Shown here in pieces: positions 9,687 through 18,797 of a stretch of 48,696 nt of DNA. Position 1 is the first letter of the stretch; each line of letters opens with the position of its first letter. The notes under the pieces are model-generated. The model saw only the letters and a program-made list of their open reading frames with translations. It had not been told where the DNA came from and did not search any database. Made by a program: the position numbers and the translations under genes. Origin of the DNA: a virus; IMG/VR virus record IMGVR_UViG_3300042691_010994, positions 1-48,696 of that record. One strand, given 5' to 3'.

Positions 9687-11516
9687 CTAATCAAACGCTT
9701 TGCCAGTAGGTTTATTGCTGACGTTGGCGGGTCCCGCACGCATCGCCTTTTGATAATCGCGCTGGAATGCAGTGAGATCGGCCAAAGTAAGCGGTTTGAA
9801 GCTAGGATCGTTCGCGTTCTTGGCATTGATTTCGCCCAGAATCTTAAACGCAGCCATGCCTGTCTTATCAGCCGTAAGTTCTTGAACGCGCTTCAGACCC
9901 GACTCGTACTTCTCCTTGTCCGTTGTGCCGGTGCCCAACAGCATTGCTGTGCGGGCCTCACTGGGCAGCATATTGGCACGGGCATTTGCGGCGTCTCTGT
10001 CCAAAGTTGCAATTTTTTCGGTTGATTTGATTCGCTTATCAGTTTGAGTTGCTTCAGCCGCCAATGTCTTGTCGGTTTTAAGGTTGTCCGCCGCAGCGGC
10101 AAACAACGTGGCAATCCCCTGATTAGTCATTTTCAGGTCTTCTCTTGCACCTGTGTAGAACAGTCCTTCGGCCTGTCGTTCGAGCGAACGCGCTTCGGCT
10201 TTAGCGGCTTTTATGTCGCGGGCGTTCATGTCGGCACGGTTCAAGCGCAGGTCGTCCAGACGATCACGGGCTTCGGCAAACTTGTCCTTGGCTGCGTTGA
10301 TCTTTTCCATGCCCTGAATGTAGCGCTCGCTTCCGACCTGCACGCCTTTACCCAAAGCCACTCCAATACTGCCCGGCGTTGTCATCATTGCAGCGCCTGC
10401 TTGCAGCAGAGCCAAGCCGAGATACTTGTCGCCCATACCCTCAAGCCCTTTTTCTTGTTTAAGCAAGCGGGCCTCACGGTCTTTGTACGGATCAACTTGG
10501 TCCTTGATTCGTTTTTCCTCATCCGTTACCAGCTTCCTAGCTTCTTCCCGCAGTTTACTTGCGTATTGGACGTCAGCGTTTCTGGCCGCACCTAGTGCAA
10601 GTTCTTGATTGCGTTTGAACTCCGCCATCAGCGTGTCGAGACCACCTGTCTCTGGTTTTGCAGAAGGATCGGTTACGGCAGCGGGGGTAGTAGCAGGGGC
10701 ACCGACAACGGGCTTGCGCGTAGTATCGGGACGTGGCGCGGCATCGCGGTTACCTGTGGGTGCAGGTTTTTTTGTAGGCGCGGGTGCTGTTGCGGGAGCC
10801 TCTGCTGCTGTGGAGGGCGTTTCGAAGTCCGCGCGTCGTGTGGGCGGCGCACTGGCGTCTGCCTTGCGCTGCTCGTCAGCCAAAATGGCATAATCAGAGG
10901 CAGTCCCCACACCCTGTGTAATTCTGGCTTGTGCTTGGCTGAGTTGATATTTCCTACCCTGTTCGCGGGCTGCAGCCAACTGGCGTTGGAAAAATGGCAA
11001 CTCTTCGGGAGCACCTTCTTGTGGCATAAATGGCGTAGCGCCGGGCACATACCCCGGAATATCTCCCATAACACCCGCAGTGGGAGCAGCATAAGGCCCG
11101 CGCACCAGACTACCGTCCCGAGGGTTACCTTGGTAACGTGGTACGTGTCCACCTTCAGCCATCATCATGACTGGCTCTTGGCCAAATGTGCTTGGGCCTT
11201 CGTCGTAGCCTTCGTAGCCCATGATGCCGCCTTCGGCCGCAAACTGCATGTTGCCAGCAGGCAACGCACCGATACCCACATCTTCAGGCAACTGCTGAGG
11301 AGCCATCTGGGCCAACGCTTGGTCAGCCACTTTGGGCTGGGGCTGCATACCCTGAGCGCCTTGCTGGCTCATGCGCAGTTTCTGGCGGTTCTGGCTCTCT
11401 TGGAAAGCCAGCGGGAAGATGTAGGGGTCGTTCTTGTGCATCGCAGCGTATTGCTGCAAAGCGCGGTCATCCATGAACCGCAGAGTGGAGCTGACGTCGC
11501 GTTGGTCGATTGCCAT
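9687..11516 (-). CDS. virion protein, possible ejection protein (609 aa)
   Basis: I do not recognise a named family. The N-terminus (MAIDQRDVSSTLRFMDDRAL) and the Met/Gln-rich first 130 residues resemble internal virion proteins that precede giant polyvalent proteins. It carries two copies of an A-E-G-G-x motif (EGG at 95-97 and 121-123), a Pro/Ala/Thr-rich linker at about 210-290 and then a long alpha-helical, Lys/Glu/Arg-rich segment likely to be coiled coil. There is no signal peptide; a short hydrophobic patch (LALLQAGAAMMTTPGSIGV) lies in the second half. The ATG follows AAGGA, and the upstream stop TAA is part of that Shine-Dalgarno. Its place after the tail hub and beside three other large proteins suggests an internal capsid or ejected role, which is inference. 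Confidence 0.65.
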   Translation of the reverse strand: MAIDQRDVSSTLRFMDDRALQQYAAMHKNDPYIFPLAFQESQNRQKLRMSQQGAQGMQPQPKVADQALAQMAPQQLPEDVGIGALPAGNMQFAAEGGIMGYEGYDEGPSTFGQEPVMMMAEGGHVPRYQGNPRDGSLVRGPYAAPTAGVMGDIPGYVPGATPFMPQEGAPEELPFFQRQLAAAREQGRKYQLSQAQARITQGVGTASDYAILADEQRKADASAPPTRRADFETPSTAAEAPATAPAPTKKPAPTGNRDAAPRPDTTRKPVVGAPATTPAAVTDPSAKPETGGLDTLMAEFKRNQELALGAARNADVQYASKLREEARKLVTDEEKRIKDQVDPYKDREARLLKQEKGLEGMGDKYLGLALLQAGAAMMTTPGSIGVALGKGVQVGSERYIQGMEKINAAKDKFAEARDRLDDLRLNRADMNARDIKAAKAEARSLERQAEGLFYTGAREDLKMTNQGIATLFAAAADNLKTDKTLAAEATQTDKRIKSTEKIATLDRDAANARANMLPSEARTAMLLGTGTTDKEKYESGLKRVQELTADKTGMAAFKILGEINAKNANDPSFKPLTLADLTAFQRDYQKAMRAGPANVSNKPTGKAFD

Positions 11517-11525
11517 GATTTTTCC

Positions 11526-12584
11526 TTACGCCATCCGAGAAAGAGCCAAGTCGGCCAGACCTGCTGGTCGAGAGTTTACAGCGCCGCCTTCTGCGTAGCT
11601 GCTCACCATGCCACCTTCTTTGCGGCCACCCATCAAGTACGCGCCACCCAAAGACGTAGCTGCACCGAGGAGTTGGTTAGTCGTAGAAGGACCGGGCTGG
11701 TAAATTGTTGAAGACTGCTGTGTCAGAGGCAAACCACGCAGCATGTCGGACATGAAGCCCAACTGCTTGTACGGGTAGTTCTGTGCGTTCAGGTAGTCCT
11801 GATACTGATTGTTCAAGATGTTCTGAACTTGCTGTTGCTGCTGTGCACCGAACTGGTTTTGCAACTGCGTTGCGCCCATGTTCTGGGTGTACTGCGTATT
11901 GCCCAAGGTTCCCAGTGTGTTAGCGCCGGTAAGCGCTGTCTGCAAGCCCTGAATACCCAGACCCGCACCGAACTGGCCTTGCTGGGCGTTGAGGTTAGCC
12001 GCTGCTTGGTTGGCACCTTGCTCGGCGTTGAACTGCTGCATGCCTTGCTGGAACGCGTTCTGTGAACCCGTGGCTTGGATGCCAGCCAGTGTGCGCTGCA
12101 AATCCGCATTGCCTTGAGAACGCATGATGGCGTCGCGCCCCCCACCGAACGCGCCCGAACGGGCGGCTTGGGCTTGCTGTGTCTGGGCTGCAATGTCAGC
12201 TTGCCGCTTGGCCTGCTGTGACTGCACGTCCACCACATTCTGCATGTACGGAGACATGTACTGCTGCGCTTGCCCGGGGGAGGTAAACGATTTTGCTTGG
12301 TATGGGTTGTACGTGAAGCTGGTGTTGAGAGCGCCAAGCCCCGCCATACCGGCCAAAGCCGTTGCGTCTTTCAACTGCGGAGCAGTCTGCATCAAAGCTG
12401 CGTTCTCGTACGACTGCTGCTGCAATGGGGAGAACTGCGCTTGGCGGTCGCCCATGTACTGCATGTACGGGTTGTACTCAAGATCAGTCAGTGCGGCGGA
12501 CTTACCCAGCAGGTCCTCAACGTACGGCTTAGCGTAGTCGGGGATGGAGGTTTGTGACAGGGATTGCGAAACTTGGGTGGCCAT
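11526..12584 (-). CDS. Gln/Ala-rich virion protein, possible ejection protein (352 aa)
   Basis: The protein is dominated by Gln, Ala, Asn and Gly (AAQTQQAQAARSGAFGGGRD at its centre), with predicted helical heptads and almost no Lys before the C-terminus. Such low-complexity proteins sit beside DNA-transfer genes in podoviruses. The C-terminus has KEGGMV (322-327) and AEGGAV (331-336), a motif shared with several other virion proteins here. An excellent AAGGAG lies 7 nt upstream of the ATG and overlaps the TAA of the preceding gene, so translation is probably coupled. No enzymatic motif is visible. A DNA-channel or ejection role is inferred from composition and position. Confidence 0.65.
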   Translation of the reverse strand: MATQVSQSLSQTSIPDYAKPYVEDLLGKSAALTDLEYNPYMQYMGDRQAQFSPLQQQSYENAALMQTAPQLKDATALAGMAGLGALNTSFTYNPYQAKSFTSPGQAQQYMSPYMQNVVDVQSQQAKRQADIAAQTQQAQAARSGAFGGGRDAIMRSQGNADLQRTLAGIQATGSQNAFQQGMQQFNAEQGANQAAANLNAQQGQFGAGLGIQGLQTALTGANTLGTLGNTQYTQNMGATQLQNQFGAQQQQQVQNILNNQYQDYLNAQNYPYKQLGFMSDMLRGLPLTQQSSTIYQPGPSTTNQLLGAATSLGGAYLMGGRKEGGMVSSYAEGGAVNSRPAGLADLALSRMA

Positions 12585-12595
12585 GTATTGGCTCC

Positions 12596-15526
12596 TTATG
12601 CTGGAAGGTATTTGTCAGCGCGGGTGTTAGCTGCCACGCGGCTCTTGCCAGTAGTCTTGCCACGGGCTTTCTGGACACGGTCCATCATGGCGTACAGCTT
12701 GCGTGCGCCAGCTTCGGTTGAGCCGTTGCCCAACTCAGACACAATACGGGCCGGAACCACGAACTCACCATCGGCAAGGCGTGCAGGTTGCTTGTCGCCA
12801 ATCGTTGCAGGGATGCTGTCAGACACGCCATCACCGGGGCCGCGCAGCAACCGACCACCATCCGAGTAGCCGCCGAGGTTGTACTGGGAAGCTGAGCCGC
12901 CACCGGCCAAAGCGCCAAGCCCACCGAGGGCCATGCGGCGAACGATGCCGCCCCGTGCCTTGTTGTGGGACACCAGACCATCCGCAATATACGTATGCGC
13001 GTCTGTGACGGTCATCTTGACTACGGGGCCTTCACCCAATGTAGTAACGCCTGTCAGTGTCTTCGTATCGCCCCCTGCTGCACGTACTACGTCGCCAACC
13101 GCAAGATCACGCATTTGTTTCCAAACGCCATCCGCAGTCAAAAACTTGTGCGTTGTAGATACGATGATTTTCTGGTTATCAAACACCGCTTCCACTTTTG
13201 GCTGCTGGATGATCTCAACAAACTCGACAGGGAAGTCGCCATAAACGAATGTGTCTTCGTGCAGCGTGTGCAGCATATCGCCAACGCGGAGGTCTCCCGC
13301 GCGAACTTGCCCGCCACCGGCCAAAAGAACCATTACGTTGGGGTCAACGCAGCCGCCCGCAGTTCCGTCTGCACTTCCGCTTGCTCCGGGAGTACCGCTT
13401 GTATCTCCGGGACCGGGACCATCGTCACCACCCCCGTAGCCACTATTGTCAGTTTGCACATTTGCATTTGTAGCCGCTGTGCTTTTTTTCCTAGCTGCAG
13501 CCAAACGTGCCCGGGCTTCGGCAATCGAGATACCCAGTGCAGCGGCAAGCTGTGCTTCGGAGATGTTGTTCTGTGTCACAAAATCAAACAAGCCAGCGTC
13601 GTTTTTGCCGTCTTTGAACGGCGTGATGCCTTTGATGACTTCGCTCGGTGTTAGGCCCACCACACGCTCGCCCGCGCTGTTGTAAGACAGTGGGCGGTAG
13701 TTGGGGTTCTCGACATACCTTCCGTTTTGGAAGATGTACTTTTGCGTTGGACGGCCTTCGGCTGCGGGGATGCCAGTAACAACTTCGTTGTACGGGCGCA
13801 TGATCTGCTCAGCGCCAGACTTGATGGGGTTTGCCCCCTTACCCATAAGGTGCTCGTACGCTGCCAAAGAGTCGCCGGTTTGGCGGTTGAAGCGTTGCTC
13901 AAACTCTTCCATGGTCTTGGGCGCAGGGTTGACGTAACCCAAGCTGCCGCCCCGTTGCTCGTAAATGTCCCGGAGCTGGCCCATGCCCGTGAAGCCGCCT
14001 TCTGGGATGCCGGGAATGTTGGGGCGAGTTGTGATCGTGCCGTTGGGGTTGACGTACGTGTTGCCGCCACCGCCGACGCCGTCTGGCAGTTTGGTCACGG
14101 TCGTAATTGGCCCCGGAACAACAACTTTTTTCTGCTCTTTGAACAGCTCGTCCAGCGTCTTGCCGGTGGCGCGGATAACGTCCTGTTCTTTGTACCCCCA
14201 CGTATCCATAGCCCGCTCGGCTTCTGCGCGTTTTGCAGTGGGGTACTTGCTTAGCCAGTCGTTGATGTTGGACGACAAACCGGCCAAGCCACCCATCGGG
14301 GTGTCAGGAACGCCAACATCTGGGTGGAACGCAGAGTACAGGGCAGCGTTGGACAAGCCTGAAGCACGCATCGCATTCACAACATCTGCGGAGTTAAGGC
14401 CGTACGTGCTGATTGCGCTGCTAATATCGGCAGCGGTTGCGTTGGGGTTTTGGTTGAACCAATTACCCACCATGGTGTTATACGCATCGGAGCCCGCTGC
14501 AGGACCTGCCGAGGCTGCTTGGGCTACCGGGCTCAAAAACTGCTGGTAGCCCTGCGTGATTATGTCGTCGCCAATTCCGCGACTCTGCAGGAAAGCCACA
14601 GCCTCGCGCTGATTGGCTGCGGTGTCGCCCCCTGCACCACCGGCAAACTGCGAATAGGCCGCAGCGACATCTGCTGCCGAACTGCCTTTGTCTAGGCCAA
14701 GGTACAAGGGTTGATCCGACGTGCCGCCTGCGGCCAACGCCACGATCCCGCCTTGGGCCATGCCCTTGTACTCGCTGGCTGGGTAGTTTCCGGCGCTGGT
14801 GTATGTCTGTCCGTACGGATCGAACGTGTAGTTGCGGATGGTGCCCGTGTCTTGGCGTGGGGTGGCGGTTTGCACGCCTTCGTCGGCGTTGATGGCAGAG
14901 ATGGCCGCAAGGCCCGCCCCGATGTTGTTCTTTGCAAAGTTTCCAAACGCAGCGGGTGAGTCCGTAACCGCTTTAAAGCCTGTGGCCAGCTTGTCGTAAG
15001 GCGTGGCAGAAGCCAGACGCTCTCCGATAGCCCTTTGCGCAATATCATCAGCAGCAGGAGAAAGCGCGGCCTCACCAGTAAGCCCTTCAGCCGCGAGGGC
15101 TGCGTTGCCTGCTTCAGCAGACATTGCGCCTGTGCCTGCGTTTGCCAACCCACCGGCCAAACTTGCGCCGCCGTACGCGCCCAGACCGGCCATAAGGCCG
15201 CGAGACAGGCTGCCAGTGGCCAGAGCAGACAGGCCACCAACGGCAATACCAGTACCCGCCGCCGCACCAAGGCCAAACATACCGCCAACCGCAGTACCAA
15301 CGCCGGGAGCAAAGAAGTTAAGCGCTGCGCCAGCAATCATGGGCAGCATCTTCTTCAGGAAGTTGGCTTCCGGTAGGCCAGTCTCGGGGTTGATGGTCAG
15401 CGATCCGCCGCCTTTCAGAGCCATAGCTTGCAAGCTCTGGACCTCTTCCGGAGTCATGTGGACGAGCATCGAGTCGCCGCCGCGACCTTTAGTGGCCATA
15501 TGGCCAGCAAGCGCATGAAGGCTCAT
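12596..15526 (-). CDS. large virion protein with an intein-like Hint domain (976 aa)
   Basis: The first 50 residues are polar; then comes an Ala/Gly hydrophobic region (about 55-130) like those of membrane-active ejection proteins. The middle (about 260-720) is mixed and Gly/Asn/Pro-rich. Residues 726-855 form a complete Hint fold of intein type: Cys726 opens block A (CVDPNVMVLLAGGG), block B has VSTTHKF, block F has DAHTYIADGLVSHN, and Asn855 ends the domain. The next residue is Lys, not Cys/Ser/Thr. After it, residues 856-976 carry a module (DGEFVVPARIVSELGNGS, then GARKLYAMMDRVQKAR) that is frequent at the C-terminus of phage structural proteins. SD AAGAGG lies 5 nt before the ATG. The Hint domain may cleave or splice the protein during assembly; this is untested. 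Confidence 0.8.
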   Translation of the reverse strand: MSLHALAGHMATKGRGGDSMLVHMTPEEVQSLQAMALKGGGSLTINPETGLPEANFLKKMLPMIAGAALNFFAPGVGTAVGGMFGLGAAAGTGIAVGGLSALATGSLSRGLMAGLGAYGGASLAGGLANAGTGAMSAEAGNAALAAEGLTGEAALSPAADDIAQRAIGERLASATPYDKLATGFKAVTDSPAAFGNFAKNNIGAGLAAISAINADEGVQTATPRQDTGTIRNYTFDPYGQTYTSAGNYPASEYKGMAQGGIVALAAGGTSDQPLYLGLDKGSSAADVAAAYSQFAGGAGGDTAANQREAVAFLQSRGIGDDIITQGYQQFLSPVAQAASAGPAAGSDAYNTMVGNWFNQNPNATAADISSAISTYGLNSADVVNAMRASGLSNAALYSAFHPDVGVPDTPMGGLAGLSSNINDWLSKYPTAKRAEAERAMDTWGYKEQDVIRATGKTLDELFKEQKKVVVPGPITTVTKLPDGVGGGGNTYVNPNGTITTRPNIPGIPEGGFTGMGQLRDIYEQRGGSLGYVNPAPKTMEEFEQRFNRQTGDSLAAYEHLMGKGANPIKSGAEQIMRPYNEVVTGIPAAEGRPTQKYIFQNGRYVENPNYRPLSYNSAGERVVGLTPSEVIKGITPFKDGKNDAGLFDFVTQNNISEAQLAAALGISIAEARARLAAARKKSTAATNANVQTDNSGYGGGDDGPGPGDTSGTPGASGSADGTAGGCVDPNVMVLLAGGGQVRAGDLRVGDMLHTLHEDTFVYGDFPVEFVEIIQQPKVEAVFDNQKIIVSTTHKFLTADGVWKQMRDLAVGDVVRAAGGDTKTLTGVTTLGEGPVVKMTVTDAHTYIADGLVSHNKARGGIVRRMALGGLGALAGGGSASQYNLGGYSDGGRLLRGPGDGVSDSIPATIGDKQPARLADGEFVVPARIVSELGNGSTEAGARKLYAMMDRVQKARGKTTGKSRVAANTRADKYLPA
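12962..13351 (-). other. Hint (bacterial-intein-like) domain, codons Cys726-Asn855
   Basis: 130 codons inside the 976-residue virion protein. All core intein sites are present except the downstream nucleophile: N-terminal Cys, AGDLRVGD in block A, the S-x-x-H of VSTTHKF, DLAVGD, and a terminal His-Asn. Lys follows the Asn. The absence of a homing endonuclease and of a Cys/Ser/Thr at +1 fits a type-A bacterial-intein-like (BIL) domain better than a classical mobile intein. BIL domains are known to self-cleave and sometimes splice by a different route. Confidence 0.85.
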
Positions 15527-15560
15527 ATTTGCCTCTTAAAAATAGGGTTGGTGGATGTTA

Positions 15561-15827
15561 TCATGTTGCGGTCTTTATGCGAAGCACTTGGCTGGTTGAA
15601 CCCGTGGTGGTGTCCCGGAACACGTCGCCAAGGCGCAGATTTGCTTCATCCGCATCCGTTGGCAGGGTTTCCAAGTTCAGATTCAGCGTGGCTGCGCCCA
15701 CGTTACCCGGGTTGCTGAGCTGGTTGAAGTACAGACGCAAGATGTTGTTCAGTTGGTCCTGATACCGGCGCTCATACTCTTCCGGGGCCAGTGGCAGGCT
15801 TGGAGGGGATACGTTAAGTTCAGCCAT
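15561..15827 (-). CDS. small virion-associated protein of unknown function (88 aa)
   Basis: An 88-residue protein with a predicted helix holding an aromatic/Asn-rich pattern (YQDQLNNILRLYFNQLSN) and a beta-rich C-terminus. I recognise it only as a recurrent partner of the preceding hub-like gene in related phages. Its ATG overlaps the upstream TGA by one base (TGATG), so the two are translationally coupled and probably act in the same substructure. No catalytic or membrane motif is visible. The 24-nt gap after it holds the SD of the next gene. Confidence 0.6.
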   Translation of the reverse strand: MAELNVSPPSLPLAPEEYERRYQDQLNNILRLYFNQLSNPGNVGAATLNLNLETLPTDADEANLRLGDVFRDTTTGSTSQVLRIKTAT

Positions 15828-18250
15828 CAGCGTCTCCCGTCAGGGCGGATGTCAATTCGAGGTGCGCCGATCTGCCATGCCGTATTGATCTGGTTGGATT
15901 CGATCTTGAAGATCAACTGGCGACCGCGCATGCGGGTGTAAATCTGCCCGGCAAACTCTTCCGTGATGACATAGGTCGAGCCCTTGGCCACCGGTGCCCC
16001 AGCCGAGCTGGTCACCCCAGAACCCGAGTTGGACAGACCGTACAGCGTCATGGTAACGGCTGGCGCTTGCATAGTGGGCGAGTTGCTTGAGTTTTCAAAG
16101 GTCAGGTCGGGCAGCACGCGCCAGACAAAACCAAACTGATGCCCGTCTTGAATATCAAACTCAGACGACGAAATGTTGGCCGCAATAGGCAGCGTGGTGC
16201 CGGTTTCGTTGTCGTTGATGCCGCTCTCGTGATACACGATGTTGTTGGTGTATGTAGCTGCCATAGGGAAATCCCTAATACCAGAGTCAAGCCAAGCCGT
16301 ACGGCCCAAGTTGCCGTAGTACCAGATTTTCTCAAGGTAGTTATACACAACGTAGCGGTTAACCGTGTTGTTGAGCGTTACGCCATCCTCTTCATACTGC
16401 GAGCAATAGAACCACCAGACCTCATTGAAGCCCTCGTTTGTGCCTGCAAACACCTGCGCCGATTGGGCTTGGTTGAAGTCGCTGAACACGTACCGGCGCA
16501 CGTCGCAGTTGAGCGTTTGCACGCGGCCATCGTAGGCGTAGAACTTGTCCACACCCATCCAGTAAACAACGCCCGATGCCAGAGCAACCGCGTTGGGGCC
16601 TTCAATCGAAATGTTGCTGCCAAGCAACTGCGTTTGCCACACGTTAGGTGGGCCAAGGTACTGAAGCGAATAAACCGCAGAGTTTGTGAACACCACAATT
16701 TCTTGCCGGGTCTGGATGGCCGTGACGATCTCGGAGCCGTCAGACAGGCGGATGCTGCCCGCTTGGTTGGTAGCGTCTGGCGTCCAGTTGTAGGGGTCGT
16801 CTTGGTTGGACCAGCGGATCAGCATCGGGTCCTGCTCGGTGCTGCCGTAATCGTTTGCGCCGAAGGTAATGATAAATCGGAAGGTGTCTGACACCAAGAT
16901 ACGATTTTGCACTGCGGGAACATCAACGATTTTTGACACGTACGCGCCGGACAGGCTACCTGTAATGAGCACGGTCCCCGTATTTCCAACGCTGGTAACC
17001 CCCGACAAAGCAACGCCGCTGTGATCCGCCGAAGCAAAAACCCCGGTCGTACCTGAAGCAGACACCCCAGAAAGCGCAACGCCCAAAAGGTTTGTTGCCC
17101 CTACAGCGCCTTCCGCAGACACGCCGCTCAGGTACACACCCGTTTGAGCAGAAACCGCCGCAACTGTACCCGTGCCACCATTTGCGCTGACCCCCGATAA
17201 AGTCAGTAAAGGGGTAACACTTGCAACAACAGTACCGACGCCACCTAAACCGGTAACACCAAGCACGTTTGGTGGCAGAGAAGCGCCGACAAAATCCCCA
17301 TTTGCGTCCAGCAACCGGTAGCTTAGCCCGTCTGGATCAAAAACATAATAGGTCGTGTCCGGCTGCATGCTTGGTGGTAAGTTGCCCTGAAACTGCAACG
17401 CTGCGCCAGAAGTAAACAGTGTTGAACCTGTAATAACGGTTGGGGTTGTTAACGAAACCTCGACAGGACCGCCTAAAGAATTGAGCAAAACACCCCGAGA
17501 AGTAACCCCGCCTGTGGCGTTCCAGTAGTAAATCCCGCCACCGCGTGGCCCGAAGACCAAATCTTCCCCGTAGTTCTGTTGGCTCCACAGACGTAGGGCT
17601 GAAGTTGACGTGCCTCCCGTGCCCCAAGTTCCAGAACCCCACGGGCCAGCGCCCCAACCAGTAAGCGGAATCGCAAACGTAGGACCTGTGTTGATCTGGT
17701 AGGCAGCGGTAACCGTGCCGCCCCCGGGCGAGCCTGACACATCTGTAGCGTTGGCAACTGCGCCAACAGTGATGGTGTACACATTGGCGTTAACCAATGT
17801 AATTTGGTGTTCTTTGTTAAGCAGTGCGGCAGTGATGTTGCCGCCAAGGCCCGTTGCCCCGCTGAACGTAACAAAGTCGCCGTTGGAGCAGCCATGCGCC
17901 GTGTCCGCCACCGTGATGACCGCAGAGCCAAGGGTTGCCGTGAAAGGGTTGGTCAGCGTGACGGTAGTGCGAATCGGCGTGATGTCGTTGTATGCCCCGC
18001 CCTTTTCAATGTAGAACTTCAAGTTTGTGCCAACACCTACTAGGTTCAGGTTGGCAAGCGTTGTCCAGTTCCACAATGAGCGGCACACACCAAGGAATGT
18101 GTTTGGTGAAATGCGCTGCCAGCCGCCGATCTTCTCTGGCGTGCCTTGGCGAAAGCGAACCTTGTCGCCGTCGTACCACCCGCCTTCGGTGGTGTAGCGT
18201 GTGTTTTCCCGGTTAATCCCGGGTTTGAACAGTATCTTGGATAAGGGCAT
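15827..18250 (-). CDS. beta-rich tail hub / DNA-stabilisation-like protein (807 aa)
   Basis: A long beta-strand-rich protein. The N-terminus (FKPGINRENTRYTTEGGWYD, then VRFRQGTPEKIGGW) and the repeated WSNQDD, VVFTNSAVYSLQYLG and VYWMGVDKFYAYDG strands look like blades of a propeller. This recalls the P22 gp10-type packaged-DNA stabilisation or tail hub proteins, which close the head-tail channel. Residues about 340-425 hold four to five copies of a LSGVSAxGxxGxV repeat that looks inserted into the propeller. The ATG follows GAGGT at 5 nt. Its position between lysis genes and large internal proteins fits a tail or hub protein. The gp10 comparison is from overall pattern and is only moderately secure. 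Confidence 0.6.
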   Translation of the reverse strand: MPLSKILFKPGINRENTRYTTEGGWYDGDKVRFRQGTPEKIGGWQRISPNTFLGVCRSLWNWTTLANLNLVGVGTNLKFYIEKGGAYNDITPIRTTVTLTNPFTATLGSAVITVADTAHGCSNGDFVTFSGATGLGGNITAALLNKEHQITLVNANVYTITVGAVANATDVSGSPGGGTVTAAYQINTGPTFAIPLTGWGAGPWGSGTWGTGGTSTSALRLWSQQNYGEDLVFGPRGGGIYYWNATGGVTSRGVLLNSLGGPVEVSLTTPTVITGSTLFTSGAALQFQGNLPPSMQPDTTYYVFDPDGLSYRLLDANGDFVGASLPPNVLGVTGLGGVGTVVASVTPLLTLSGVSANGGTGTVAAVSAQTGVYLSGVSAEGAVGATNLLGVALSGVSASGTTGVFASADHSGVALSGVTSVGNTGTVLITGSLSGAYVSKIVDVPAVQNRILVSDTFRFIITFGANDYGSTEQDPMLIRWSNQDDPYNWTPDATNQAGSIRLSDGSEIVTAIQTRQEIVVFTNSAVYSLQYLGPPNVWQTQLLGSNISIEGPNAVALASGVVYWMGVDKFYAYDGRVQTLNCDVRRYVFSDFNQAQSAQVFAGTNEGFNEVWWFYCSQYEEDGVTLNNTVNRYVVYNYLEKIWYYGNLGRTAWLDSGIRDFPMAATYTNNIVYHESGINDNETGTTLPIAANISSSEFDIQDGHQFGFVWRVLPDLTFENSSNSPTMQAPAVTMTLYGLSNSGSGVTSSAGAPVAKGSTYVITEEFAGQIYTRMRGRQLIFKIESNQINTAWQIGAPRIDIRPDGRR

Positions 18251-18281
18251 GGACTACCTCAGTGTTGCTACATTTTCGCAC

Positions 18282-18797
18282 TTAACTCAGGAAGAGCGCA
18301 ATCTCGGCCTCGCGGCGCTTGACCAGCCCCGGCAAGACTTTTCCACCCCCCTTGGTCCAGACTCTAAACGCATCGGCTGCGCCTTCCCAATCACTCCGGT
18401 TTGCCCGCATGCGGATGGTGCTGCGTTGCAGGTTGCCTAGCCCGAAGTTATAGGAAATAGAGACCAGAGCGTCAAAGCTGCCTTGACGCCCAACCACACC
18501 GGGAACAAGACGAAGAACACCCCGTTCAAAAGTTCCGACATCAGCTCGGAATAGTTCGTCGATCTCCGTTTTCGTCCAGACACGGTTGTCCTCCGGTTTC
18601 AATGGCATCTCTTTGCGGATCATGGGGATGTCGGCTGTGGTCTTGCCGGGGGGCCGCACCACGGGGAGCCTGATCTGCTCTTGGTACAGGACGTGGCCGT
18701 AGCCGATCGTCCAGATGTGCGCTGGGCAAAGGTAAGGCCGAGAGCGAAAGCCCTCGTACTTATGCATCAGGTCTTCACCTGCCTTGCTCAGTTTCAC
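18282..18797 (-). CDS. endolysin, GH24 lysozyme (171 aa, GTG start)
   Basis: A T4/P22-type muramidase that cuts the peptidoglycan glycan chain at the end of infection. From the GTG start it reads MKLSKAGEDLMHKYEGF; the catalytic triad is Glu15, Cys24 and Thr30, spaced exactly like T4 lysozyme Glu11-Asp20-Thr26, with Cys in place of Asp as in several phage enzymes, and followed by WTIGYGH. The longer reading frame begins with TTG at 18827 without an SD. The GTG is preceded by GGAG at 6 nt and overlaps the holin stop as GTGA, so it is much the better start. No signal peptide is visible, so export to the wall should depend on the upstream holin. Confidence 0.92.
   Translation of the reverse strand: MKLSKAGEDLMHKYEGFRSRPYLCPAHIWTIGYGHVLYQEQIRLPVVRPPGKTTADIPMIRKEMPLKPEDNRVWTKTEIDELFRADVGTFERGVLRLVPGVVGRQGSFDALVSISYNFGLGNLQRSTIRMRANRSDWEGAADAFRVWTKGGGKVLPGLVKRREAEIALFLS

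Noticed and set aside
12962-13351. Classical mobile intein with homing endonuclease
   Set aside because: Only 130 residues, no endonuclease block and Lys at +1; a BIL-type Hint domain is the better reading.
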